From positions 21,492 to 85,491 of the forward strand of contig NZ_NIRR01000019.1 of NCBI RefSeq assembly GCF_002204745.1: a DNA stretch of 64,000 nt. Reading direction: 5' to 3'. Positions 16,464 through 25,389 of this stretch are shown in pieces; position 1 is the stretch's first letter, and each line of letters starts with the position of its first letter. The notes under the pieces were generated by a model. That model had not been told where the DNA came from and did no database searches. It saw only the letters and a program-made list of their open reading frames with translations. This stretch comes from Hymenobacter amundsenii. GTDB lineage: Bacteria; Bacteroidota; Bacteroidia; Cytophagales; Hymenobacteraceae. Both the position numbers and the translations under genes were made by a program.

Positions 16464-18968
16464 CTATTCCGCCACGAAAATGCGTTTTACCCGCTCGCTT
16501 ACATTGGTCAGCAACTCGTAGGCGATGGTGCCAATGCGGGTGGCCAACTCAATAAGCGGTAGCCCTTCGCCGAACAGCACGACTTCATCGCCGGCCCGGG
16601 CAGCGGCGATATTCGTTACGTCCACCATGCACATATCCATGCACACGTTGCCCACCAACGGCGCGCGCTGCCCCCGGACGAGTACCTCCCCTACCCCGTT
16701 ACCGAAGCGCCGGTCGTAGCCATCGGCGTAACCGATGGCCAGCGTGGCGATGCGGCGGTCGTGGGCGGTAGCCTCGCCGCGGCGGCCGTAGCCCACGGTG
16801 TGGCCGGCGGGCAGGGTTTTCACCTGCGAGATGGTGGTGCGCAACGTGCTGACGGGCCGCAACGCGTCGGGCTCCTGGCCGCTGGCTTCCACGCCATACA
16901 GGCCGATGCCCAGGCGCACCATATCGGGCTGGGCCTCGGGGAAGCGCACGATGCCGGCCGAATTGAGCGCGTGGCGCAAAATCGGGTAGCCCAGCGCGTA
17001 TTCCAGCCGGGGCACCATGCGGGCGAAGGCAGCCAGCTGCCCCCGCGAGAAGGCATCGTGGCCGGGCTCGTCGGCGCTGGCCAGGTGGGTGAGGGCGCTG
17101 GCGACGGGCAGCAGGGCGGCGTTGGCGTGCAGCAACGCCCCGAGCTCGGGCACATCTTCTTCACCGAAACCTAAACGGCGCATGCCGGTATCGAGCTTGA
17201 GGTGAACGGGCGGCAGCGGGGCCTGGCGGGCGGCGGCCAGGCAGGCGTGCAGCAGCTCGAAGGAGTAAATTTCGGGCTCTAAGTGATACTGGCGCAGGGT
17301 GTCGAACGAGTCGGGAGCTGGGTTCATCACCATAATAGGCAGGCTGATGCCCTGGCGGCGCAGATCCACGCCCTCGTCGGCGTAGGCCACGGCCAGGTAA
17401 TCGACGCGGTGAAACTGGAGCAGGTTGGCCACTTCCATCGAGGAGCTGCCGTAGGCGAAGGCCTTCACCATCACCATCAGCTTCACGCCGGGTTGCAGGC
17501 GGCGGCGGTAGAAGTTGAGGTTGTGCACCAGCGCATCCAGGTTCACTTCGAGCACCGTGCCGTGGATTTTCTGCTGGAGTGCGGCCACAATGCGCTCGAA
17601 GCCGTAGCGGCGGGCGCCCTTCACCAGCAGCAGCTCGCGCCGGAAATCGTCGGGCCGGAAAGCAGCCAGAAAGGCGGGCGTATCGGGGTAAAACTGCGTT
17701 TGAAGGCCCGCGAATGCTTGGTGGTGGGCACTGATGCCGGGACCAATACCGATGAGGCGCGCCACTCCGGAAGCAGGCAGCAGCGCGGCCACCCGGGCGT
17801 AGAGGTCGGCCTCGGGCAGGCCCGATTCGAGCACGTCGGAGAGGATGAGCGTGCGCGGCAGGCGACGGGGCTGGCGGGCCAGCGCGTCGAGGGCCAGGCG
17901 CAGGCCGGCCAGATCGTTGTTGTAGGTGTCGTCGAGTACGTAACACTCGTTGAGGGCCTGCTTCATTTCCAGGCGCATGGCCACGGGCTGCAGCCGCGCC
18001 AGCCGGCGCTGAATTTCGGCCGGCTCCAGGGCCGGCCAGCTCAGCAGCACGGCCAGGCAGTGCAGGGCGTTTTCTACGGAGGGCGCATCGGCGAAGGGCA
18101 GCGTGAAGGTGTGGGGCGGGGCCGCCGCTTCCTCCATCCGCAGCACGGTGCGGTCGGCGGAGCTTTCTTCAATCGAAACCAGCCACCGGGCCTCGCCGGC
18201 CGCGTAAGTAGCTCGGTGGCGGGTCCAGGCGGCGCGGGCGGCGGGCGGCAGCTGCTGGGCGGCTGCCGCGTGCACCAGCGGGTGGTCGGCGCAGTAGAAG
18301 ACCGTATCGACGTGCTCGAACAGGCGCATCTTCTCGGCTACCTTCTCTTCGGAAGAGGCAAAGCCGGCGTCGTGGGCGGTGCCCAGGTTGGTGAAGATGC
18401 CCAGCGTGGGCTGGATGACCTCGGCCAGCCGCACCATTTCGCCGGGCTCCGAGATACCGGCCTCGAAGATGCCCAGCGTGTGCCGCCCGCTCAGCTCCCA
18501 CACGCTTAATGGTACGCCCACCTGCGAGTTGTAGGAGCGCGGACTCTTGCACACCAGCTCGTCGGGGCTCAGCAGCTGGGCCAGCCACTCCTTGACAATG
18601 GTTTTGCCATTCGAGCCCGTAATGCCGAATACGGGCAGCCTGAACTGCCGGCGGTGGTGGGCAGCCAGGGTTTGCAGGGTCGCCAGCACGTCGTCAACAA
18701 CCAGAAAACCGGCTTCCGGGTAAGCGGCCAGCCCGCCGGGCGGCGCCGCGCCGGCTTCCACCACAAACTGCCGCACCCCGGCCCTGTACAGCTCGGGCAG
18801 GTAACGGTGGCCGTCGTGCTGAGGGCCGCGCAAGGCGAAAAACAGGCTGGCGGCGGGCGTTTCGACGCGGCGGCTATCGAGCAGCAACCGCTCAATGGCC
18901 ACGGCCACGGCGGGTTGCTGCGGCGAAATACCACCGATGAGGGCGGGCAGGTCGGAGAACTGGAGCAT
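16464..18968 (-). CDS. murF-alr: bifunctional MurF ligase / alanine racemase
   Basis: An 834-residue fusion. The N-terminal MurF part (about 1-455) adds D-Ala-D-Ala to UDP-MurNAc-tripeptide and has the ATP loop GITGSNGKT near 115-125, plus later DTYNND and LSDVLESG motifs. The C-terminal part (about 465-834) is a fold-III alanine racemase with PLP lysine Lys502 in VMVKAFAYGSSSMEV, the substrate-binding segment LKLDTGMRRLGF, and VGYGRRG containing the second catalytic Tyr. The fusion couples D-Ala production to its use and is typical of Bacteroidota. ATG 18968 matches the family start; the frame is open to 19142 but that part is palindromic repeat sequence. Confidence 0.95.
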   Translation of the reverse strand: MLQFSDLPALIGGISPQQPAVAVAIERLLLDSRRVETPAASLFFALRGPQHDGHRYLPELYRAGVRQFVVEAGAAPPGGLAAYPEAGFLVVDDVLATLQTLAAHHRRQFRLPVFGITGSNGKTIVKEWLAQLLSPDELVCKSPRSYNSQVGVPLSVWELSGRHTLGIFEAGISEPGEMVRLAEVIQPTLGIFTNLGTAHDAGFASSEEKVAEKMRLFEHVDTVFYCADHPLVHAAAAQQLPPAARAAWTRHRATYAAGEARWLVSIEESSADRTVLRMEEAAAPPHTFTLPFADAPSVENALHCLAVLLSWPALEPAEIQRRLARLQPVAMRLEMKQALNECYVLDDTYNNDLAGLRLALDALARQPRRLPRTLILSDVLESGLPEADLYARVAALLPASGVARLIGIGPGISAHHQAFAGLQTQFYPDTPAFLAAFRPDDFRRELLLVKGARRYGFERIVAALQQKIHGTVLEVNLDALVHNLNFYRRRLQPGVKLMVMVKAFAYGSSSMEVANLLQFHRVDYLAVAYADEGVDLRRQGISLPIMVMNPAPDSFDTLRQYHLEPEIYSFELLHACLAAARQAPLPPVHLKLDTGMRRLGFGEEDVPELGALLHANAALLPVASALTHLASADEPGHDAFSRGQLAAFARMVPRLEYALGYPILRHALNSAGIVRFPEAQPDMVRLGIGLYGVEASGQEPDALRPVSTLRTTISQVKTLPAGHTVGYGRRGEATAHDRRIATLAIGYADGYDRRFGNGVGEVLVRGQRAPLVGNVCMDMCMVDVTNIAAARAGDEVVLFGEGLPLIELATRIGTIAYELLTNVSERVKRIFVAE

Positions 18969-18981
18969 AGACAAAAGTAGG

Positions 18982-19099
18982 GCGAAGCGGCGCTTCGCTC
19001 GCGCTAAACCAGCCGGCCGGCCGGCTGGTTGCCGGCTTGGCGTGAGAATCGGTCTTTCATGCTTCCGCCGGCGGCTGGGGCCGAAGCGGCGCTTCGGCC
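18982..19099. repeat. cluster of three palindromes between divergent genes
   Basis: Within the 179-bp gap between murF-alr and the YfhO gene there are three perfect dyads: 18982-18998 (7-bp arms), 19007-19030 (24-bp perfect palindrome rich in CCGG) and 19079-19099 (9-bp arms). The first and third share the core GAAGCGGCGCTTC. They may be regulatory or dispersed repeats. Confidence 0.7.
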
Positions 19100-19147
19100 G
19101 ACATTCTGTTACCTTCGGCCTTCGAATCCGACTTCCTTTCAAGCCGA

Positions 19148-21754
19148 ATGACTACTCCTACTTCTCCCCGCCAGGCCGAGGCGCCGCTGTGGCGCCGGAT
19201 GCTGCCGCACCTGCTGGCCGTACTGTTTTTCCTGGTTTTGGCCAGCGTGTACTTCGCCCCCATCCTGTTCGACGACAAAACCCTGGCCCAGCACGACATC
19301 GTGCAGTTCAACGGAGGCTCCCACGAGGCGGCCCAGTTCCGCGAGGCCACCGGCGAGGAGGCGCTCTGGACCAACTCCATGTTCTCGGGCATGCCCACCT
19401 ACCTCATTAGCACCCGCTTTCCGGGCGACTTGAGCCAATACCTGCACAAAGTTTTCACGCTGGACCTGCCGGCCGTGGTGGCCAACCTGTTTCTGGCCCT
19501 GGTCTGTGGCTACGTGCTGGGGCTGGCGTTGGGCCTTTCGCCGGTGGTAAGCGTGGTGGGGGCCGTGGCGCTGGGTTTCACGAGCTATAACCTTATTATT
19601 CTGGCTGCCGGCCACAACACCAAGAGCCTGGCCCTGGCCTACGCCCCGCTGGTGCTGGCGGGTTTGCTGGTAGCCTTCCGGCGCAATAAGTGGCTGGGCA
19701 CGGCGCTGTTTGCCCTGGGCCTGACCATGAACATCCGTTCCAACCACCTCCAGATAACTTACTACCTGCTGCTGTTGGTGCTCGTATTTGGGGTGGTAGA
19801 GCTGTTTTTTGCATTCCGCGAAAAGCGGCTGCCCGATTTTTTCGCCCGCACGGCCCTGCTGGGCGTGGCCGCGCTGCTAGCGGCCGGTGTGAGCTTCGGC
19901 CGCCTCTACACGACGCTGGAGTACAGCAAGTACAGCATCCGGGGAAAGTCGGAGCTGAAAACGGCGCCGCCCGCCGCCCCCGGCCAGAGCCAGGACCCGG
20001 TGGAAAGCGGCTCGGGCCTCAACCGCGAGTACGCCTTCAGCTACAGCTACGGCATCGGCGAAACGGCCACGCTGCTTATTCCCAACTTCTACGGGGGCGC
20101 TTCGCAGATGAAGCTGAGCGACAACTCGGAAACCGCCAAGGCCCTGACCGCCGCCGGCGTGCCGCCCGCTCAACTCACCGACTACCTGGCCCAGATGCCC
20201 ACCTACTGGGGCGACCAACCCATCACGAGCGGGCCGGTGTACGTGGGCGCGGTGGTGTTTTTCCTGTTTGTGCTGGGTTTGCTGGTGGCCGACCGCCGTA
20301 CCCGCATCTGGCTGCTGACGGGTACTTTGCTCTCCATTGTGCTGGCCTGGGGCAAGAATCTCGAAACGTTTAACTACTTGGTATTCGATTACTTCCCGGG
20401 CTACAACAAGTTTCGGGCAGTGAGCATGGCCCTGGTAATTGCCCAGCTGGCCATGCCGGTGCTGGCCGTGCTGGCCCTGGCTCGGGTACTACGGGGCCGG
20501 CCCGGCTTTACCGCCCCGGCCGCCGTCAGCACCCACCCCAGCCTGGCCGCCCTGGCCGGCCGCCCCACCGACGATGCGGATACCGCCTACCTGAAAAAGC
20601 ACGTGTTGCGGGCGCTGGTCATTACGGCCGGTCTGTGTGCGCTGGCGTTCCTGGCGGGATTGGTGGCCGATTTCGCCTCGCCCGTCGATGCCCAGCTCCA
20701 GCAGAGCGGCTTCCCGCTCGACGCCATTCGGGCCGACCGGGCTTCTTTGCTCCGCTCCGACGTGTTCCGGTCGTTGCTGTTCGTGGCCCTGGCGGCCGGA
20801 GTGCTGTGGTTTTTCTTGCAACGCAAGCTCTCGGTAGCCATGTCCGCCGCCTTGGTGGGCCTGCTTACGCTCGTGGATTTGTGGGGCGTGGATAAGCGCT
20901 ACCTCAATGATGGCAACTTCCAGCGCGAAACTGTGGCCGAACAGTTCGTGCCCTCCCCTGCCGACCAGCAGATTCTGCAGGACAAGGACCTGAGCTACCG
21001 GGTGCTGAATATGGCCAACCCGTTCAACGACGCCCAGACCTCCTACTACCACAAGAGCATCGGGGGCTACCACGGGGCCAAGCTGCGCCGCTACCAGGAT
21101 TTGATTGAGCGGCAGATTTCGCCCCAGCTCCAACGCATCTACTCCGAGAACCGGCCCGATGCGGCCCCGGTGCTCAACATGCTTAATACCCGCTACCTCA
21201 TCACGCCGCCCGCCGAGAAGCAGCCCGCCCAAGCCATCCGCAACCCCGGAGCCCTGGGCAACGCCTGGTACGTGAGCAATGTGCAGCCCGTGCAGAACCC
21301 CGACCAGGAAATCCAGGCTTTGGGCACGCTCGACCCCGGTACCACGGCCGTCGTGGATGTCTCGAAGTTTCCGGGCCTCAAAACTGAGTACGCCGCCGAG
21401 GGCTCTACTATTGCCCTAACCAAGTACTCGCCCAACGCCCTTACCTACCGTACCACCGCCGTGCAGGACGGGCTGGTCGTGTTCTCGGAAATCTACTACG
21501 CCGACGGCTGGCAGGCCTACCTTGATGGCAAGCCGGTGGCGCATTTGCGGGCCGATTACGTGCTGCGCGCTCTGCCGGTACCCCGGGGCACGCACACCAT
21601 CGAGTTCAAATTCGAGCCGACCCAGTACGCGCTGGGCAACACGGTGTCGCTGGTGGCGTCGGTGCTGCTGATCATCGCCATGCTGGCCGCGCTCTACTAC
21701 GCCTTCCAGCACCGCCCCACGCCCCACACCGTTTCCGACACGCTGCTGGCCTGA
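19148..21754 (+). CDS. YfhO-family membrane protein
   Basis: An 868-residue polytopic inner-membrane protein with about 12-14 hydrophobic segments and a large non-membrane region (about 590-830) before a last helix near 840-860. The layout and length match the Bacteroidota YfhO family. YfhO in Firmicutes is implicated in lipoteichoic acid glycosylation; in Bacteroidota the substrate is unknown, and a GT-C-like glycosyltransferase role is an inference. Charged loop HDIVQFNGGSHEAAQFRE follows the first helix. It starts just after the palindrome cluster. Confidence 0.8.
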   Translation: MTTPTSPRQAEAPLWRRMLPHLLAVLFFLVLASVYFAPILFDDKTLAQHDIVQFNGGSHEAAQFREATGEEALWTNSMFSGMPTYLISTRFPGDLSQYLHKVFTLDLPAVVANLFLALVCGYVLGLALGLSPVVSVVGAVALGFTSYNLIILAAGHNTKSLALAYAPLVLAGLLVAFRRNKWLGTALFALGLTMNIRSNHLQITYYLLLLVLVFGVVELFFAFREKRLPDFFARTALLGVAALLAAGVSFGRLYTTLEYSKYSIRGKSELKTAPPAAPGQSQDPVESGSGLNREYAFSYSYGIGETATLLIPNFYGGASQMKLSDNSETAKALTAAGVPPAQLTDYLAQMPTYWGDQPITSGPVYVGAVVFFLFVLGLLVADRRTRIWLLTGTLLSIVLAWGKNLETFNYLVFDYFPGYNKFRAVSMALVIAQLAMPVLAVLALARVLRGRPGFTAPAAVSTHPSLAALAGRPTDDADTAYLKKHVLRALVITAGLCALAFLAGLVADFASPVDAQLQQSGFPLDAIRADRASLLRSDVFRSLLFVALAAGVLWFFLQRKLSVAMSAALVGLLTLVDLWGVDKRYLNDGNFQRETVAEQFVPSPADQQILQDKDLSYRVLNMANPFNDAQTSYYHKSIGGYHGAKLRRYQDLIERQISPQLQRIYSENRPDAAPVLNMLNTRYLITPPAEKQPAQAIRNPGALGNAWYVSNVQPVQNPDQEIQALGTLDPGTTAVVDVSKFPGLKTEYAAEGSTIALTKYSPNALTYRTTAVQDGLVVFSEIYYADGWQAYLDGKPVAHLRADYVLRALPVPRGTHTIEFKFEPTQYALGNTVSLVASVLLIIAMLAALYYAFQHRPTPHTVSDTLLA

Positions 21755-21793
21755 GGTAGGATGCTATCAGCATAGCGGCATGTCCGGCAGCGC

Positions 21794-22699
21794 ATGAACT
21801 CACCAACCCACCAACTCGCTATTTCCCCGCTCGAAGAGCGGCGGGGTGTGCGGGTGCTGCTGGCCCGCGACGAGCTGACCCACCCCGAGTTGCCGGGCAA
21901 CAAGTGGCGCAAGCTCAAGTACAATCTGCGCGAAGCCGACCGCCTGGGCCACAACACGCTGCTTACGTTCGGCGGAGCTTACTCGAATCACTTGGCGGCC
22001 GTGGCGGCGGTGGGCCGCCTGACCGGCTGCCGCACGGTGGGCGTGGTGCGGGGTGAGGAGTTGGCCCACCGCCCTCTCAACCCCACCCTGGCCCGCGCCC
22101 GCGCCGACGGCATGGAGCTGCGTTTCATTGACCGCGCCACCTACCGCCGCCAGCACGAGCCCGAGGTGCTGGCCGACCTAGTGCGCGAAACCGGCCCGGC
22201 CTATGTGCTGCCCGAGGGCGGCTCAAACGCCCTGGCCCTGCCCGGCTGCGCCGAACTGGTAGCCGAAGTGCGGGCTCTCACCGATTTCGACGTGCTGGCC
22301 GTGTCCTGCGGTACCGGCGGCACGTTGGCGGGCCTGCTCACTGGCCTGGCTGGCCAGCAGCAGGCCCTGGGCTTTGCCGCCCTCCAAAGCGCCGATTTTC
22401 TGCGGGCCGATATCGACCAGCTCACCCAACAGGCCACCGGTCGCACCTATGCCAACTGGGAGTTGCGCACCGACTACGCCGCTGGCGGCTACGCCCGCCT
22501 GCCCCCCCAGTTACGCCAGTTCATTGGCGAGTTCCGCCACCGCCATAGCATCTTACTCGACCCGATTTACACCGGCAAGATGCTGGCCGGGCTGTTTGAT
22601 CTGGTGGAAAAAGGGCATTTCACCCGGGGCACTACGGTGGTAGCCGTGCACACCGGCGGCCTTCAGGCTTGGGGTGGGTTTGGCGGCGAACCAGTTTGA
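21794..22699 (+). CDS. PLP-dependent ACC deaminase / D-cysteine desulfhydrase family protein
   Basis: This 301-residue fold-II PLP enzyme contains GNKWRKLKYNL (Lys37 is the likely Schiff-base lysine by analogy with ACC deaminase), the serine-containing GGAYSNHLAAVA loop and SCGTGGTLAGL, the phosphate-binding Gly-rich loop near 168-178. It is slightly short for the family (usually about 310-340 residues). Whether it deaminates ACC or breaks down D-cysteine cannot be told from sequence. It lies 39 bp after the YfhO gene. Confidence 0.85.
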   Translation: MNSPTHQLAISPLEERRGVRVLLARDELTHPELPGNKWRKLKYNLREADRLGHNTLLTFGGAYSNHLAAVAAVGRLTGCRTVGVVRGEELAHRPLNPTLARARADGMELRFIDRATYRRQHEPEVLADLVRETGPAYVLPEGGSNALALPGCAELVAEVRALTDFDVLAVSCGTGGTLAGLLTGLAGQQQALGFAALQSADFLRADIDQLTQQATGRTYANWELRTDYAAGGYARLPPQLRQFIGEFRHRHSILLDPIYTGKMLAGLFDLVEKGHFTRGTTVVAVHTGGLQAWGGFGGEPV

Positions 22700-22801
22700 A
22701 CTACCCGGTGGGGGCTCCGCAGGCCCTTCAGGCCGGCTCATCGAAAAAGCTGGTTTTCCCGTATCCAATGGCGTAGCTACCGTTCCGCTTTCCCCTTCCC
22801 C

Positions 22802-23431
22802 ATGCCCTACCTGCTCCGCCGCCTGCTGCCCCTGCTGTTTCTGGTGGGCCTCGGGTGGTTTCTCTGGACCAAAGTGCGCCCCGCGCTGGCCGACTTCGAA
22901 AACCCGCTTAACCTCGCACCGCGCGTCACGGTCACCCACAATACGGTATTGCAAAAGGTGGAGGCCCTGGGCCGCATGGAGCTGGTGCGCTATGAATTCC
23001 GCGACGTAGTGGAATATAAAAAGAGTACCTACCGCTTCCTGCCCGACGCCAAAGTAGCCCTCATCGTGGCGGGCAACGCCATTGGCTGCCTCGACCTGCG
23101 CAAGCTGCGTCCCCAGGATGTGGTGCTCGAAGGCGACTCCGTTGTGCGCGTGGCCCTGCCGGCCCCCGAGCTCTGCGTTTGGCAGATCGACCACAGCAAG
23201 AGCAAGGTGTACAGCATCGAGAACGGCTTTTTTCAGGATGCCGAACTGGTCGACGCCGGCTATAAGTACGCCGAACAAAACGTGCGCCGCGCCGCCCTCA
23301 ACTCCGGTATCCTGGCCCAAACCGACCAGAACGCCCAGAAAATTTTGCGGCCCATGCTCGAAACCATGACCGGCCGCCGCGTCATTCTGAGCCGGCAGCT
23401 GCAGAACCCAACCCGGCCGGCCCGCCAGTAG
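22802..23431 (+). CDS. DUF4230 domain protein
   Basis: A 209-residue membrane-anchored protein with an N-terminal helix (LLRRLLPLLFLVGLGWFLW). The DUF4230 domain (about 40-200) is recognised by the VLQKVEALGRMELVRYEFRD start and the central ALIVAGNAIGCLDL. The function of DUF4230 is unknown. It follows the PLP enzyme by 102 bp on the same strand. Confidence 0.8.
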   Translation: MPYLLRRLLPLLFLVGLGWFLWTKVRPALADFENPLNLAPRVTVTHNTVLQKVEALGRMELVRYEFRDVVEYKKSTYRFLPDAKVALIVAGNAIGCLDLRKLRPQDVVLEGDSVVRVALPAPELCVWQIDHSKSKVYSIENGFFQDAELVDAGYKYAEQNVRRAALNSGILAQTDQNAQKILRPMLETMTGRRVILSRQLQNPTRPARQ

Positions 23432-23614
23432 CCGCCAGCCGGCCGCGCTGGCACAACGGAAACAGTTGGCGAAAGTCAATATCATCGGCAGGCCGCAAGC
23501 CCCCCGGACAACCGCTGGGTAAAGCGCGTCGTAAGAAAATACCCCGCGCCCAGACCGACTAATCGCTCTGGTCTGCTTGGTCACTATCCGTATCACTTAC
23601 GCACCTTCTATACC

Positions 23615-24082
23615 ATGCTGGAAGCCAATACGCCCGCCCCCGATTTCGAACTTAACTCAACCCCCGACCAAACGCTGGCCTTGCACGATTTGCAGGGCAA
23701 ACGGGTAATTCTGGCCTTTTACCCTGCCGACTGGAGCCCGGTATGCGGCGATCAGATGTCGCTTTACAACGAAACCAATAAGCTATTTTCCAAGCACAAC
23801 GCCCAAGTAATCGGCATTTCGGTAGACAGCAAGTGGAGCCATCTGGCGTTCAGCAAGGACCGTAACCTGCATTTTCCGCTGCTGGCCGATTTCGAGCCGA
23901 AGGGGGCCGTAGCCCAGCAATACGGGGTGTACGACGAGAAAACCGGCGAAGCCAAACGGGCTTTGTTTGTACTTGATGAAAAAGGCGTTATCCAGTGGAG
24001 CTACCTGTCGCCCGCCGGCATCAACCCCGGAGCCGACGGCATCCTGGAAGCGCTCGAAGAACTCGATAAATCAAATTCCTGA
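23615..24082 (+). CDS. peroxiredoxin, AhpC/TSA type with a single cysteine
   Basis: A 155-residue thiol peroxidase. The active site is FYPADWSPVCGDQ with peroxidatic Cys44. No second cysteine is present, so it acts as a 1-Cys enzyme or needs a separate reductant. No signal peptide. The next gene starts 3 bp later and encodes a DsbA-like thioredoxin-fold protein with a CxxC, a plausible redox partner. The start is the first ATG and matches the family N-terminus (APDFEL). Confidence 0.9.
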   Translation: MLEANTPAPDFELNSTPDQTLALHDLQGKRVILAFYPADWSPVCGDQMSLYNETNKLFSKHNAQVIGISVDSKWSHLAFSKDRNLHFPLLADFEPKGAVAQQYGVYDEKTGEAKRALFVLDEKGVIQWSYLSPAGINPGADGILEALEELDKSNS

Positions 24083-24085
24083 GCC

Positions 24086-24613
24086 ATGAGCAACCAACTG
24101 AAACCGGCCGTCGATGGCCAGGACCACTCTCAGGGCGCACAGGGTGCCCCGCTTGTGTTAGTAGAATACGGCGACTACCAGTGCAGCTACTGCGGCGAGG
24201 CCTACCCAGCCATAAAGGCGGCCCAGCAGGAGTTAGGCGATAAACTGCAGTTCGTGTTCCGCAATTTTCCGCTGGCCGAGGCGCACCCTAACGCCCAACA
24301 AGCCGCCCTGGCTGCCGAGGCAGCGGCCCAGCAAGGCAAGTTCTGGGAAATGCACGATGCCCTCTACGAGCACCAAAATCAGCTCGATTCCGCGCAATTG
24401 GCGCAACACGCCCAGCAGGTGGGCCTCGATGTCGACCAATTCAAAAGCGACCTGCAGGCCAAAGCCGGGGCCGACAAGGTGGAAGCCGACTTTGAAAGTG
24501 GGGTGCGGAGCGGCGTAAACGGTACGCCCGCCTTCTTTGTGAACGGGCAGCTATATAACGGTAACTGGCAGGATGGTGAGTTGCTGAGCTTCCTGCAAAG
24601 CCAGCTACAATAA
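24086..24613 (+). CDS. DsbA-family thioredoxin-fold protein
   Basis: A 175-residue protein of the Thioredoxin_4/DsbA group with active site YQCSYCGEA (Cys33-Cys36), the helical insertion (about 65-130) and the cis-Pro region GVNGTPAFFVNGQ near 145. It has no signal peptide, so unlike classical DsbA it is probably cytoplasmic. It is translationally linked to the upstream peroxiredoxin (3-bp gap), suggesting it oxidises or reduces that partner; this is inference from context. Confidence 0.85.
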   Translation: MSNQLKPAVDGQDHSQGAQGAPLVLVEYGDYQCSYCGEAYPAIKAAQQELGDKLQFVFRNFPLAEAHPNAQQAALAAEAAAQQGKFWEMHDALYEHQNQLDSAQLAQHAQQVGLDVDQFKSDLQAKAGADKVEADFESGVRSGVNGTPAFFVNGQLYNGNWQDGELLSFLQSQLQ

Positions 24614-24648
24614 GTAACTCAACCTGCTGACTACCTCTGGCCAACTGC

Positions 24649-24685
24649 TAAAAGCCGTGTTTCCGCCCCGGGAACACGGCTTTTA
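24649..24685. terminator. bidirectional terminator
   Basis: Arms TAAAAGCCGTGTT and AACACGGCTTTTA (24649-24661, 24673-24685) serve the DsbA-like gene on + and recX on -. The right arm overlaps the recX stop codon. Confidence 0.85.
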
Positions 24686-25189
24686 TTCGTCAGCATCATC
24701 AACTGGCTCCTTGCCTAGGTCGTCCATGGCCATTTTAATCAGGTCTTGCTCGTAGCCTTTGGCCATGAGGAAGACCTGGATTTTCTGGCGGCGCTTGCCG
24801 GGGTGGCGCTCCTTTTCCTGGCGGTCTTTCTTCTCGAGTAAATCTACCAGGTTCTGGTAATACTGGTCGCCGTCGATTTCCTTCATCCCCGACTTAATGC
24901 AGTAGTCGGAAATACCCTTTTGCTTGAGTTCCTGCATAATGCGGCGGCGGCCCCACTTTTTCTGGTTGTAGTGGCCCCGCACGTAGGCCTGCGCGAAGCG
25001 CTCCTCGTCCAGCAGCTTTTCGCGGCTCAGGCGAATGATGATTTCGCCCGCCTCGTCCTCGTTCAGGCCGTAGCTGCGCAGCTTGGCTTCCACCTCTTTT
25101 TGGTTGCGCTCCTGGTAGGCGCAGAACTCGGCAATTTTGCGCAGTGCTTCGGTGGGCGTGTAGAACTTGGGGGCGGCGGGCTTGAACAT
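24683..25189 (-). CDS. recX: regulatory protein RecX
   Basis: This 168-residue all-helical protein is built of RecX repeats, with the typical RSYGLNEDEAGEIIIRL, LDEERFAQAYVRGHYNQKKWGRRRIMQEL and LMAKGYEQDLI segments. RecX modulates RecA filaments. ATG at 25189 begins MFKPAAPKFYTP; the frame is open further upstream but that part has no family similarity. recA is not in the window. It is divergent from the DUF5686 gene. Confidence 0.88.
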   Translation of the reverse strand: MFKPAAPKFYTPTEALRKIAEFCAYQERNQKEVEAKLRSYGLNEDEAGEIIIRLSREKLLDEERFAQAYVRGHYNQKKWGRRRIMQELKQKGISDYCIKSGMKEIDGDQYYQNLVDLLEKKDRQEKERHPGKRRQKIQVFLMAKGYEQDLIKMAMDDLGKEPVDDADE

Positions 25190-25389
25190 GGGCAGAACAC
25201 AAAGTGGTGAGGCAAGATAAGCGGAAACCAGCCTGAGGGCCGTTTTCCTGGTCAGTAACAGCGCCGCAATCGTAATAACTCCCCGGCGGCCAGGCAGGCT
25301 AGAAAAATAAGCTTCCCCCCTACCGCCGCTCAGGCAACGCAAAGCCGTCGGATTTCCTCTTACTTTCACATCCTTATCGATTATCGTGT

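Noticed and set aside
17283..18509. 408-residue plus-strand open frame opposite murF-alr
   Set aside because: Gly/Val/His-rich shadow of a well-supported gene.
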